NCBI RefSeq assembly: GCF_036323735.1
Contig: NC_086034.1
Span: 9,525,001-9,589,000 of the forward strand
Reading direction: 5' to 3'
From: Rattus norvegicus
Taxonomy: Eukaryota > Chordata > Mammalia > Rodentia > Muridae
DNA length: 64,000 nucleotides
Below the pieces are notes generated by a model that worked only from the letters and a program-made list of their open reading frames with translations, made no database searches and had not been told where the DNA came from. Positions within the stretch are counted from its first letter, which is position 1, and the number at the start of each line of letters is the position of its first letter. Both the position numbers and the translations under genes were made by a program. This document shows, piece by piece, positions 1 to 10,378 of the stretch.

Positions 1-2841
1 TGTGGAGATCCTTTCTCTAGCCCCTGAACAACCAAGACCAGACCAAGGCTGTTTCTCGTAAACCAAGGCGATGCCATTTATGACGGCCTCAGGTTAAGGA
101 CGCCATACATTGACTATAGAGTACCCAGTCTGGTCGATAAGTAGCCATGGCTTTCTGGCTTAATCTCATCGCTAGCCCATGTGAAGCACTCGAAGCAAAC
201 AGGAAGAAAGACAGTTGATCTTCTAAAGGATACGTGTTACCACAGATACTGTGACCTTGTCCGGGGAGAGCTTGTGTTTCTGTCCACTTTTAAAGCATCC
301 CCACCCCACGATCACCAAGGCTTTACTAACAGGAAGTGGGCTACAAAGCTATGAGTCTCTAAGGGATCACTGTTTCAATGCCCACCTCAGTTGGAAGATA
401 GGACAAAGGGGACAGACACCACAGAACAAAGCCAACTCTCAAAGGCAATCCCAGAGGGGGGGGGGAAATTCTCATCAAGAACTCTGCTCCAATCCCTGCG
501 AATCCATAATGTTAGCCCATGGGGTAGTCCTGTTCTTACCAACAGTGGTTTACTGAATGAATGAATGAATGAATGAATGAATGAATGAAGCCATAACTGT
601 ATCACACAGGAGCACATGCAGACTTAATGGGGCAGGCTAACTGTTCCCAGCAACTGAGCTTGGAGCTAGATGTGAGCTCTGAATGGGAGTTCGGGGTTCT
701 CTCTCCCAGGGACAGGAGAGGCTACATCTATGAGAAGGACAGAGCATACAGACATTTGGCCTGAGGAACAGGGAAGCTGAGACTGTCAATTACTGCCCAG
801 TTGGCTTCATCTCTTTCTGTATTTAAAGAGAAGTTTTATCTTTAAGGATAAAAGCAAGGTGTGCATTTGCACATCTCCCGGAAGCTATGTTTGGCCAAGT
901 CACTGAGCAGCAGTTCTGAAGTGAAGAGATCCAATCCTTTAACCAGAAGGAGTCATTGTCCCCACAGCCCTTTCTTTCTATTGGTAGTGAGGGGGCAGTG
1001 GAGATGTTGGGGAAATGTCTTTACCCACACAGATAAACAACACCCAGATTAGTGAAGCACAATTGGGAAAAAAAACCTGAGTTTCCAGGCTGCTTACCGG
1101 CCTGCAGGTGATGGAGAAATTTCTCTCTTGCTTAAGCCTGTCTGAAATGAAGTCTCTCTTCCAGCTCTTCAACCTACATTTCAAAGATTAGTCACCCTTT
1201 GCTCTCCTCTCCACCCAGGTGCTGTAGGAGGGTCTCAGAGGAAAGGGGTGTGGCTAGGCAAAAGCCAATCCCTGTGCCACCTTAGCCTGGTGAGAGAGAC
1301 TATTCCGGGACATTTAGAACCAGTAATATGAATTCTTTGGCGGACCCTTGGGGAGACACTCTTTTCCCTAAGGATGTATGAGCACCGACACTGCTACTAA
1401 CCCTTCTTACACAAGACCGACAGAGGAGAGGTTCGGAGAAAGAAGTAAGAAAGCCCCAGTCTCCACTGGAGCCCTCAGTTCAGGGAGGAACAAGATCTAA
1501 CTCGTCCCTCCATACCTCAATTACGGAAACAAATTGCATTGCCATTTTATTTAAACCTTTTTGGGTAGATTTCTATCCCTTGCTTCCAAACAGGGCATTA
1601 GAGGCACGCTAATCAGCACCCTTGGGAGGATTATAAAGGCATCCCGGACCACACACAACTTCAGACTTGAGACGTAAGTCAGAGAACACGAAAAGATTAT
1701 TAAGGAGCAAAAATCGGTTGTTCTAAGGAAGAACGTGGGCTTGAAATAGAACTAGAAAGTCCTCAGGATTGAGTACACAGAGCCAAAAAAATAGCTCTGG
1801 CCCTTCAGTCCAGGGGTTTCCTAGTCTGGCTTTCTCCTGCTTTGCTCTCCGTTGTTCTCTCAACCAGGGGGCGCCCTCTACTGACAGAAGACGTCTAGTG
1901 CTTTGAACTTTGGATGTCAAGCCGGAGGCTTCTCTCCCTCCCATCCTTCCTTCCCTCCTTCCATTTTTCTTTCTTTCTTTTTTTTTCCTTTCTTTTCTGT
2001 AGAACACAATATTTTTATTGATTCTTTGGGAATTTCCCATCATGCATCACAATTGAAAATAAAAGTGAAAATAAAATTAGGGACAACGAAAATACTATCT
2101 GCCAACCCCTCAGGGAAACAGCCTTGATGGAGAGGAAGACAGCGCTGAAGAGTCAGCTGGTTAGTGACAGCTGGATCTCTGGGTTCACACCAATGGCGGC
2201 TCCAGTTGGGAAACTTGTCCTTATCCTTAGAGCCGTAGGCAGTTCTTGGGGAAGTGAACATCAACACAGCCTTCGCTCAGGAGAAATGGACACTGTATGT
2301 GCCCGCTGCGTCCTAGACTTTAGGTCCTTTCTAATCTAATTATCTAGCTGATGACCATGCACATGCGTACACTGCTAACAGTCTGCCTGTATCCATATAG
2401 ACAAGGACAAGCTCTAGGGACACATACTGTATGAAATTATCGCAGACTAACTAAACAAAAGCTTATTTCTCGATCTTAGTCCCATCGCTGGTTAGCAAGA
2501 GGGTTCTGTTCCTCGTGGTGGCTTCTTGACATCTGCTTTTACCACTGCGATGCACAAAAACAAACAGCAAACCATGGTAAATTACTCATCTGCTCCAGAA
2601 GCTTCCATTGGAAGTGACAGACACCACTTCTACTCTCGTTGGCACAAATAAATCACATGTCCATTCCTGATTCTAAAGGGGGATTTTTGCCAACTAAAGG
2701 TGACCACTATTCCATCGGTGATTCCCTCCCTTCTTCCTGACAGTCTTGTCCAGCATGTCCACATCCATGATGGGCTGAGTCCTCACCCATGGATCATTAA
2801 TTATGAAAATGCCCCCACAAGCCTGTGGGCTTGTTCCCTCC
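1..2841. other. Intergenic DNA, no gene recognised
   Basis: Contains a (TGAA)n microsatellite and a short pyrimidine-rich run near 1935-1995. No frame shows a recognisable protein. A TATAAAGG string at ~1632 is isolated and not followed by a credible exon. Confidence 0.5.
553..590. repeat. (GAAT)n microsatellite
   Basis: About nine uninterrupted copies of the tetranucleotide TGAA. Confidence 0.95.
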
Positions 2842-3289
2842 TGTGGTGGTTTGAATATGCTTGGCCCAGGGAATGGTACTGTTAGGAGGTGTGGCCTTGT
2901 TGGAGTGGGTGTGGCCTTGTTGGAGTGGGTGTGGCCTTGTTGGAGTGGGTGTGGCCTTGTTGGAGTGGGTGTGGCCTTGTTGGAGTGGGTGTGGCCTTGT
3001 TGGAGGGGTGTGGCCTTGTTGAAGGAAGTATGTCACTGTTGGGGTGGATTTTTGAGACCCTACTCCTAGCTGCCTGGGAACCAGTTTTCTCCTGTTTGCC
3101 TTTTGAACAAGATGTAGAACTCTCAGCTCCTCCTACACCGTGCCTGCCTGGACACTGCCATGCTTCTCACCATGATGATGATGGACCAAACCTCAGAACC
3201 TGTAAGCCAGCCCCAATTAAATATTGTCCTTATAAGAGTTGCCTGGGTCATTGTGTCTCTTTACAGTAATGGAAGCCCTATCGAAGACA
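2842..3289 (+). mobile_element. ORR1-like MaLR solo LTR with 5-bp target duplication
   Basis: Starts TGTGGTGGTTTGAATATGC and ends in AAGACA, i.e. TG...CA, and is flanked by CCTCC on both sides (2837-2841 and 3290-3294). Internal landmarks include GATGTAGAACTCTCAGCTCC and CCAGCCCCAATTAAAT, typical of rodent ORR1-class MaLR LTRs. It contains the 20-bp minisatellite listed separately. No internal retroviral-type sequence remains. Confidence 0.85.
2888..3026 (+). repeat. 20-bp minisatellite inside the LTR
   Basis: Six consecutive copies of GGTGTGGCCTTGTTGGAGTG starting at 2888 (the sixth varies in its last bases), then a degenerate seventh. The repeat is an expansion of a sequence normal LTR copies carry once or twice. 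Because 20 is not a multiple of three it makes a 60-base repeating peptide in every frame, so open frames here are artefacts. Confidence 0.95.
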
Positions 3290-3790
3290 CCTCCCCCCAG
3301 ATGACTGCAGCTTGAATCAAACTGATATAAAACTAGCAGCACAAATCAAAAGCTAAAGCCTGAGGGAGAAAAATGAGGGAGCCTGAGGTTTTGATAAAAC
3401 ACTTACATGGCTGTAGTGCTCTGGGCTGCCAGTCTCCTCTGCTTGCTGGTTAGGAAGAACAACACACCCACATCTATGCTTGAAGTTTCTCCATGTTTAG
3501 TTTTTAATGTGCAGAAGATTCATGGTACAATAGAAAGATGACAGTGGTACAAGAGAAAGACCTCACCACATCAGGTTTAAATCTGGGCTTGGAAATTCCT
3601 AATTTTTTTTGGGGGGGGGCCTAAACTTTTGAAGTCTTGATTTTCTTATTTCATTTCATTTATAAGGGGGAAAAAACCACACAGCCATTCCCAGAGTCCT
3701 TTTTGGCTTGACCAGGTCCTTCCTTTAAGATTAAAAAGATTAGCCACTCATCTTCTTGGTCTCCCCTGAATGTGGCATAGCTGTGGGTGG
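3290..3790. other. Intergenic DNA, nothing assigned
   Basis: No gene or clear repeat was recognised apart from short T/G and A-rich runs near 3602-3618 and 3666-3676. Confidence 0.4.
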
Positions 3791-3844
3791 TCTGGCCAAA
3801 AACTGTGAGGGATAAGACTCAAGATGTGACTCCTGAGTGGCCTG

Positions 3845-4690
3845 TGCAGTCACCCAAGGCCATGTGGGTGGATGCCCATGGGCTGTGTTACCATCAAGGG
3901 CCAATGGGGTCCATGGTCCCACTGCAGATAGGAGTCCTGTTGATGTCGGTGACCCACACAAGTGACAAAGACCATGTGGATGTCTTAGTCAGGGTTTCTA
4001 TTACTGCACAAACATCATGACCAAGAAGCAAGTTGGGGAGGAAAGGGTTTATTCAGCTTACACTTCCACATTGCTTTTTCATTATCAAAGGAAATCAGGA
4101 CTGGAACTCAAGCAGGTCAGGAAGCAGGAGCTGATGCAGAGGCCATGGAGGGATGTTACTTACTGACTTGCTTCCCCTGGCTTGCTCAGCTTGCTCTCTT
4201 ATAGAACCTAGGACCATCAGCCCAGGGATAGCACCACCCACAATGGAATGAGCCCTACCTCCTTGACCACTAGTTGAGAAAATGCCTTACAGCTGGGTCT
4301 CATGAAGGCATTTCCACAACTGAGGCTCCTTTTCTGTAATAACTCCAGCTTGTGTCAAGTTAACACGCAAAACTGGCCAGCACAGTAGTCTATGCTGCTG
4401 CATAAGGCCAAGTTGGTGTCCATGGGCCATTCTGCCTCTGGGGACTATATTGGTGTCTATGGCCCATGTTGCCCAGAGGCTGTGTTGACCTCCTTGGCCT
4501 ACACAGCTGCCAAGGACTGTGGTGGTATCTGTTGCCTGTGCTGAGAAAAAGGCTGTGTTAATGTCAGTGGTCTGTACTGCCACCGGAGGCCACGCTGAGG
4601 TTCATGGCACAGGCTGACTCCGGAGACCATGTGGATGTCCATGGTCTCTTGCTGTCACCGGAAACCATGTGTAAGTCCATGATCTGTGGG
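3845..4690. repeat. Diverged 36-37-bp minisatellite, split by an LTR
   Basis: A loosely repeated phrase of the form G(T/C)TG(G/A)TGTCCATGG(T/C)C recurs at about 3867, 3903, 3940 and 3976. It resumes after the LTR insertion at 4412, 4449, 4484, 4521, 4557, 4594, 4631 and 4669, with spacing of 35-38 bases. Copies are heavily diverged, suggesting an old array. It resembles murine satellite-like interspersed arrays, but the family is not named with confidence. Confidence 0.75.
3981..4384 (-). mobile_element. MT-type (MTD-like) MaLR solo LTR
   Basis: On the - strand it runs from TGTGCTGGCC to CTAAGACA and carries a TATA-like CTATAAGAG and an AATAAACCC polyadenylation signal near its end, as in MT-family LTRs. 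Flanks GTGGA and GTAGT are only partly alike, as expected for an old insertion. It interrupts the minisatellite. Confidence 0.8.
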
Positions 4691-6048
4691 CCAACTGATT
4701 GTAAAAGGTGAGGCAGCTACTTTTACATTGTATCAATGGTTGCAGACTCACAGTTGACAGAGGGACATAGAAGGCTTCTGTGACAACTCCTACATTTATC
4801 CCCCCAAGTAACAGCCTAGACAAAAATCTGTCAAAGAGAACTCTTAAAAATTGTGATAAAGATGTTGAAGTGTGGCTCTCCACAACTGATGGCTTCTGAA
4901 AGGGATGTGGGTGGGGAAGGACTCGGTTTTGTTAACTGAGCCTGGCTCAGTGGCTGGCTAATGGGAGTTTCACCATGCTCCTGTGAGATATGGGCAGCAC
5001 AAATTGGAATTCTTATTCTTATTTTTCTTCTCCTCTTCCTCCTCCTTGCCCTCCTCCTCCTTCCTCTTCTTCTTCGGAAGGAGGTCACAAGGGTTGGGGC
5101 GCAGACTTGGGAGAACTGGGAAGTAAGTGTGATCGCTGTACATGATGTGAAATTCCCAAATAACAATAATATTATTATGTAAAGCCCCTTTTTAAAAAAG
5201 TGTGCTTCCTACACTGAGGCCACACCCCTAAAGGTTCTGAAACAGTGCCAAACAGCGCCACCAGCTGAGGACCAAGTGTTCAAATACTTGAGCCTATGGG
5301 GGATATTTTTCATTCAAACGAGCATAGTGGTCAAGATAGCACCCAGAACAGCTGGCAGACCAAGATTAGGCCCTTCCTAGCTGCCTCTCACCTCGGCGAC
5401 TTGCTTCCCCACTGTAAAATGGAATAAAAGCTCATCTGCAACCCGCACTCAGCCTCCGCTTTTGCTAACTAAACACTGCAGCAGATTCCCTTCAACCAGA
5501 AGGACTCGTTGCAACACTGCCAACGGGTGCCTGAAAGCATAGTAGCATCAAACCTTGCTGCGCATGCGCTGCGCATGCGCTATGCTTTTTCCTATCCATC
5601 CTTCCCTGTAATTGACTAAATTTATGTTAGGCACAATAAGAGATTAACAACAGTAACTAACAATATATTAGAATGCATAATATAACACTATAATAAAAAG
5701 TTTGTGAATTTGGTCTATCAGTCTTATTGTACTATAATCACCCTCTTTTGTAGTGATAGGATAAGTTACAATGCCTATGTGATGTGATAAAAAACGAGGT
5801 AAATGAAACAGACATGATTTAATAGTGCTAGGCTACTATGTAAATGCTCCTTGAACAAAGGCACAGAGACACGCACAACAGTTGACCTGGTAAACAAGAA
5901 TGCTACTGTGACTAGTTGGGGGAAAGCATATAGCTTGGATACATTGAAACACGGAGTTGAGTTAAGTCCCAGGTAGGAAGGAATGGACTGATGTTCACAA
6001 GATCCCATAATTGAAAGTCGTGAGCTGCTTATTTCTGGGTTGTCTATT
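4690..6048. other. Intergenic DNA with a possible ancient MIR piece
   Basis: No protein signal. 5375-5440 has a MIR-core-like CCACTGTAAAATGGAATAA string. A pyrimidine run CTTCTCCTCTTCCTCC... lies at 5025-5075. The twin NRF1-like site is listed separately. Confidence 0.4.
5559..5580. promoter_or_regulatory. Two adjacent NRF1-like palindromes
   Basis: The 11-mer TGCGCATGCGC occurs twice back to back (5559-5569, 5570-5580). Each core GCGCATGCGC is a perfect palindrome and fits the NRF1 consensus YGCGCATGCGCR. Six-plus CpG/GC steps stand out in CpG-poor DNA. No transcript is evident nearby. Confidence 0.5.
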
Positions 6049-6553
6049 TGTGGTGGTTTTGATAAGAACTGTCCTCCAGGGCTGGAGAGATGGCTCAGTG
6101 GTTAAGAGCACTGACTGCTCTTCCAGAGGTCCTGAGTTCAATTCCCAGCAACCACATGGTGACTCACAACCATCTGTAATGGGATCTGATGCCCTCTTCT
6201 GGTGTGTCTGAAGAGAGTGACAGTGTACTTATATATAAAATAAGTAAATAAATCTTAAAAAAAAAAAAAAACTGTCCTCCACAGGCTCCAACATTTCAAC
6301 AACCAGTCGGGGGTGCTGTTTGGAGAGGTTTAGGGGATGTGGCTTTGCTTATGTCACTGGGGGTGGGCTTTGAGAGTATACAGCCCCTCCCCAGTTCTGG
6401 TTTAGTCTCTACTTCCTGTGCCTGCTGCCCTCTCTGCTGCTTGCTGTCCTGCCATGTTGGACTCCTATCCATCTGGCATTGTAAGCCCAAATCGACTCTT
6501 CCATAAATTGTCTTGGTCATAACATTTTATCACAGCAACAGAAGAGTAATACA
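6049..6553 (+). mobile_element. MaLR-like solo LTR carrying an inserted B2
   Basis: The LTR starts TGTGGTGGTTTTGATAAG and ends TAATACA, with the internal phrase GCATTGTAAGCCCAAATC. It is interrupted by a B2 SINE at 6079-6269. Flanking pentamers (CTATT, CTGCC) match only in part. Removing the SINE leaves a ~300-bp LTR. Confidence 0.7.
6079..6269 (+). mobile_element. B2 SINE inserted in the LTR
   Basis: Full B2 body (GGCTGGAGAGATGGCTCAGT ... AATAAATC) with an A tail, flanked by the 12-bp direct repeat AACTGTCCTCCA on each side. Confidence 0.92.
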
Positions 6554-6569
6554 CTGCCTAATATTTTCA

Positions 6570-6755
6570 GGGCTGGAGAGATGGCTCAGTTGTTAAAAAC
6601 ACTGGCTGCTCTTCCAGAGGTCCTGAGTTCAATTCCCAGCAACCACATAGTGGCTCACAACCACCTGTAATGGAATCAGATGCTCTCTTCTGAGTCTAAA
6701 GACAGCTACAGTGTACTCATATACATAAAATAAACGAATCTTTTAAAAAAATGTT
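6570..6755 (+). mobile_element. B2 SINE
   Basis: Complete B2 body beginning GGGCTGGAGAGATGGCTCAG and ending in an A-rich tail. It sits just downstream of the LTR. Confidence 0.9.
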
Positions 6756-8340
6756 TTTAGAATACAGTTAACCTCATACCTAAAACCTCAGAAAATGTAA
6801 CCACAGATCAGTGGGGAGAAGATTGATGTACCCATGACTGTTACATCACAAGAAGCAGAAATGGCCTCATTCTAGCTAAGGAGACACCCAGTGATTTATT
6901 GAACAGAAACAGACATCCAGAGAGAGGCAACACTGCCACGTAGATCTCTTTCTCTCTGAACCTCCACTTCTGTCTCATGCTCCTGTATTAACCTCGTCTT
7001 ACCTATTCCTCCATGGCAGGCTTCTGGTAGCCCAGACATCTCCTTCCGGTCAACAACCCTTACTCAAAAAGAAGCATCTCTTCTCCAGCAAAAGCCACAG
7101 AAATCTCCAGGGTAAGTCGCCATTATCCCGTTAGAGGTCATGGACCCATCTCTATACCCACTGAGATGCTGGGAGCTAGGCTGATTCTTCAGTGTGCAGA
7201 CAGTCAGGGAGAGGGTCTATGGGTAGGCAAGAAAGGTGGCAAATTTCCAAGATGGCTGGTTTCTTGCTCAGCCTCCTGATTCAAGACAAAAGTTTAAATC
7301 ATGGGCTTGGTGGGATTTTCCTCCCTCTAGCAGGCCACTGCTGATGGGCTGGATCAGGACACATTACACGACAGTTGTGGGCCCATCAACCATGCTATCT
7401 TTTTTTCAGACTGACCAACCCTAAATTAGGGGAAGAAAAATCTTCAGAAATTTTAAGAACCCCAGCCTGAGAGGACACTGGATTTGGGGACTTTCTGAGT
7501 CCCCTCTTTGCTTTGCAAAGTGTCTGTTTCCTCACCTCAGATCAACGCCTTTCTCAAATGCTAATTCTGTCCACTGCTGTCTCCAATGCCACCTGTTACA
7601 CTCCAGATTTTCCCTGCCTTTTAATTCTTTAGCTGGCAGAGAGATGAACCCAATCAAGACCTTAGACGGTGTCACTAGCTTTGTGACCAATGAAACGCAC
7701 AGATCAGCCATGGCGAGGTCATGGGCAAAGCCCCACAGCCATGGTGAGGACATTGGGGGTAGGGGACAGAATGCCACCTGATTTGCAGGAAATACATCGG
7801 GATATATTCTTGCCCATGACTGAACCTGATGAGAAACATGGTGGTCCTGTGATTCTGTGGTTTTAAGCCTCTCCAAAATATGACTCGTGGCCATTTTCCG
7901 AGAACCCGGAGATGTGGACCTGGCCAGAGCCCATCATCCTGCCTTAAAGTTTGCTTCAAAGTCAGCTCTAAAATTGTGGAACTGGTCTTTTCTCTCATGA
8001 TTTTCAGGGTAACACTAAACAATAAATTCTCTTTACAGCTCACTCTTCAAAGGTTTTGGTCTATGCCCAGGTGTTGCCAGTGCTATTGTGTCACCAAGGA
8101 CACAGTGTCACAGAGGAGAACACATAGGAAAGCAAGTAGCCCAGAAGCAAAAACAGAAACAGGGGCCAAAGTCCCCTTTAAGTCACACCCCCAGTGGCTA
8201 TTGTCCTTTCACTAGGCCCCATGTGCTGAAGAGTCCATCACTTACCAGTGATACCACAGGCTGGGGACCAACTCTCGATATGTATGCCTTTGAGATAAGT
8301 ATACAATCCAAACTGTAATAGGGCTGTAAGAAATTAGCCT
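6756..8340. other. Intergenic DNA, no gene recognised
   Basis: Several 60-120-codon open frames on both strands overlap one another and resemble no protein. No splice-consistent coding signal was found. Confidence 0.45.
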
Positions 8341-8341
8341 A

Positions 8342-8476
8342 ACCAGGCAGCAGTGCATATGTCTTTAATCCTAGCACTGGGGAGGCAGAGGTAGGTGGGT
8401 CTCTGTGAGTTCGAGGCCAGTCTGGTCTACAGAGCAAGTTCCAGGACAGTCAGAGCTAAACAGACAAACCCTGTTG
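8342..8476 (+). mobile_element. B1 SINE
   Basis: B1 body with TTTAATCCTAGCACTGGGGAG, GAGTTCGAGGCCAGTCTGG and an end near ACAAACCCTG. Its 3' tail region leads straight into the polypurine tract, suggesting the tract expanded from the SINE tail. Confidence 0.92.
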
Positions 8477-8479
8477 GAA

Positions 8480-8571
8480 AGAAGGAAGGAAGGAAGGAAG
8501 GAAGGAAGGAAGGAAGGAAGGGAGGGAGGGAGGGAGGGAGGGAGGGGGAAAAGGAAGAAAGAAGGAAAGAG

Positions 8572-8614
<43 letters not shown>

Positions 8615-9355
8615 AGGAAGGAAAGGAAGGAAGGAAGGAAGAAAGGAAGAAAGGAAGGAAGAAAGAAAGAAAGGAAGAAAGAGAGAGGGGGAGGGAGGGA
8701 GGAAGGAAGGAAAAAAGAAAAGAAAAAGAAAGAAAGAAAGGAAGGAAGGAAGAAAGGAAGAAAGAAAGAGAGAGGGGGAGGGAGGGAGGAAGGAAGGAAA
8801 AAAGAAAAGAAAAAGAAAGAAAGAAAAGAAAGAAAGGAAGAAAGGAAGGAAGGAAGAAAGAAAGGAAGAAAGAAAGAGAGAGGGGGAGGGAGGGAGGAAG
8901 GAAGGAAAAAAGAAAAGAAAAAGAAAGAAAGGAAGGAAGAAAGAAAGAGAGAGGGGGAGGGAGGGAGGAAGGAAGGAAAAAAGAAAAGAAAAAGAAAGGA
9001 AGGAAGAAAGGAAGAAAGAAAGAGAGAGGGGGAGGGAGGGAGGAAGGAAGGAAAAAAGAAAAGAAAAAGAAAGAAAGAAAAGAAAGAAAGGAAGAAAGGA
9101 AGGAAGGAAGAAAGAAAGGAAGAAAGAAAGAGAGAGGGGGAGGGAGGGAGGAAGGAAGGAAAAAAGAAAAGAAAAAGAAAGAAAGGAAGGAAGAAAGGAA
9201 GGAAGGAAGAAAGAAAGAGAGAGGGGGAGGGAGGGAGGAAGGAAGGAAAAAAGAAAAGAAAAAGAAAGAAAGAAAGAAAGGAAGGAAGGAAGAAAGAAAG
9301 GAAGAAAGAAAGAGAGAGGGGGAGGGGGGAGGAAGGAAGGAAAAAAGAAAAGAAA

Positions 9356-9391
<36 letters not shown>
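8480..9391. repeat. ~0.9-kb polypurine (GGAA/GAAA/GGGA)n tract with higher-order units
   Basis: The + strand is essentially only A and G for ~910 bases. A ~50-base core beginning GAGAGAGGGGGAGGGAGGGA and ending in AAAAGAAAAAGAAA recurs eight times (starts near 8681, 8768, 8876, 8947, 9022, 9130, 9217 and 9312) with variable GGAA/GAAA spacers. A run of seven GGG triplets separated by single A bases lies at 8520-8548. Long open frames across it encode only Lys/Glu/Arg/Gly or Phe/Leu/Ser and are not genes. Confidence 0.97.
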
Positions 9392-10071
9392 AGAGAATGA
9401 ATGAACTTAGGTTTGTAGCTGAAGAAGGGAATGCTGGAGGAGGGGTTTCCTCTGTCATTAATAAGGACCTTAGCTAACCAGGGAGACATTTATATAGATG
9501 TGAGGTACGGTCTTGTCCATGTCTCTCAGTGTGGCCTTTATCCTGCCCTGGCTTCTCTGTTCCTCCGTGATGAGAGGTAACACTTCCTTGGATGGGGGCT
9601 GATTCTTAAGGTTAATTGAAAGTGCCCTTTCTCATGAATCATCCACCACACTGAATTATTTATCACCTGCAGGCGTTCGAAGGCCTTGAAACTCTTGGAC
9701 TTCAAGCAAGTCTCCTTGGAAATGCACTTGCCAATAAAGATGTGATTTCCTTTTGGCTACGGAACTAAAAATTCTATGTCTGCTGCTGTTTCCAGGTTTT
9801 CCAACACCAGAGACCCAGCAATCAGTCAGATCTGAAAACAGGAAATGGGGCCATGGCTGCACCCAGCCCTGGGCGGCACTTCCGTTATGTGAAGTTGGCC
9901 CTGAGCCAGCCTGGTCTCAGAGCACGGTGCAGAGGGGAAAGCATAGTATCTTTGACTCTGGCCTAGTTCAGGGGCAACACCAAGCAACATGTCTCCTGGG
10001 GACTTACGTGGACCCGTTCAATTAGGGGATCTAGTTCCTTTACTTTCTGGAAGAGCCATGATGCCTCTTTT
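9392..10071. other. Intergenic DNA, nothing assigned
   Basis: Mixed sequence, no repeat family or coding signal recognised. Confidence 0.4.
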
Positions 10072-10260
10072 TGTTTTTTTTTTAAAGATTTATTTATTTA
10101 TTATATATAAATACACTGTAGCTGTCTTCAGATACACCAGAAGAGGGTATCAGATCTCTTTACAGATGGTTGTGAGCCACCATGTGGTTGCTGGGAATTG
10201 AACTCATGACCTCTGGAAGAGCAGTCGGGTGCTCTTACCGCTGAGCCATCTCTCCAGCCC
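10072..10260 (-). mobile_element. B2 SINE (reverse)
   Basis: T-rich tail then AAAGATTTATTTATTTATT..., ending CATCTCTCCAGCCC, the reverse complement of a B2 head. Confidence 0.92.
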
Positions 10261-10378
10261 GTAAAGATTTCTTTTTATATGAGTACACTGTCGCTGTCCT
10301 CCGACACACCAGAAGAGGGCATCAGAGCCCATTACAGATGGCTGTGACCCATGTGGTCACTGGGAATTGAACTCAGGA
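10261..10378 (-). mobile_element. Partial second B2 abutting the first (reverse)
   Basis: A second, more diverged B2 in the same orientation starts directly after the first (AAAGATTTCTTTTTATATGAG...) and stops at AACTCAGGAG, lacking its head. This is a head-to-tail SINE dimer formed by insertion into or next to an older copy. Confidence 0.8.

Noticed and set aside
1623..1700. TATAAAGG string suggesting a promoter
   Set aside because: No initiator, no downstream exon with splice signals and no coding frame; isolated match expected by chance.
2797..3269. Repetitive Gly-Leu-Val-Gly and Thr-Pro-rich peptides
   Set aside because: Made by the 20-bp minisatellite inside a solo LTR; no homologous protein.
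8371..9489. Open frames of up to ~370 codons on both strands
   Set aside because: They translate the GA-rich repeat into Lys/Glu/Arg/Gly or Phe/Leu/Ser/Pro runs in every phase; low-complexity artefact.
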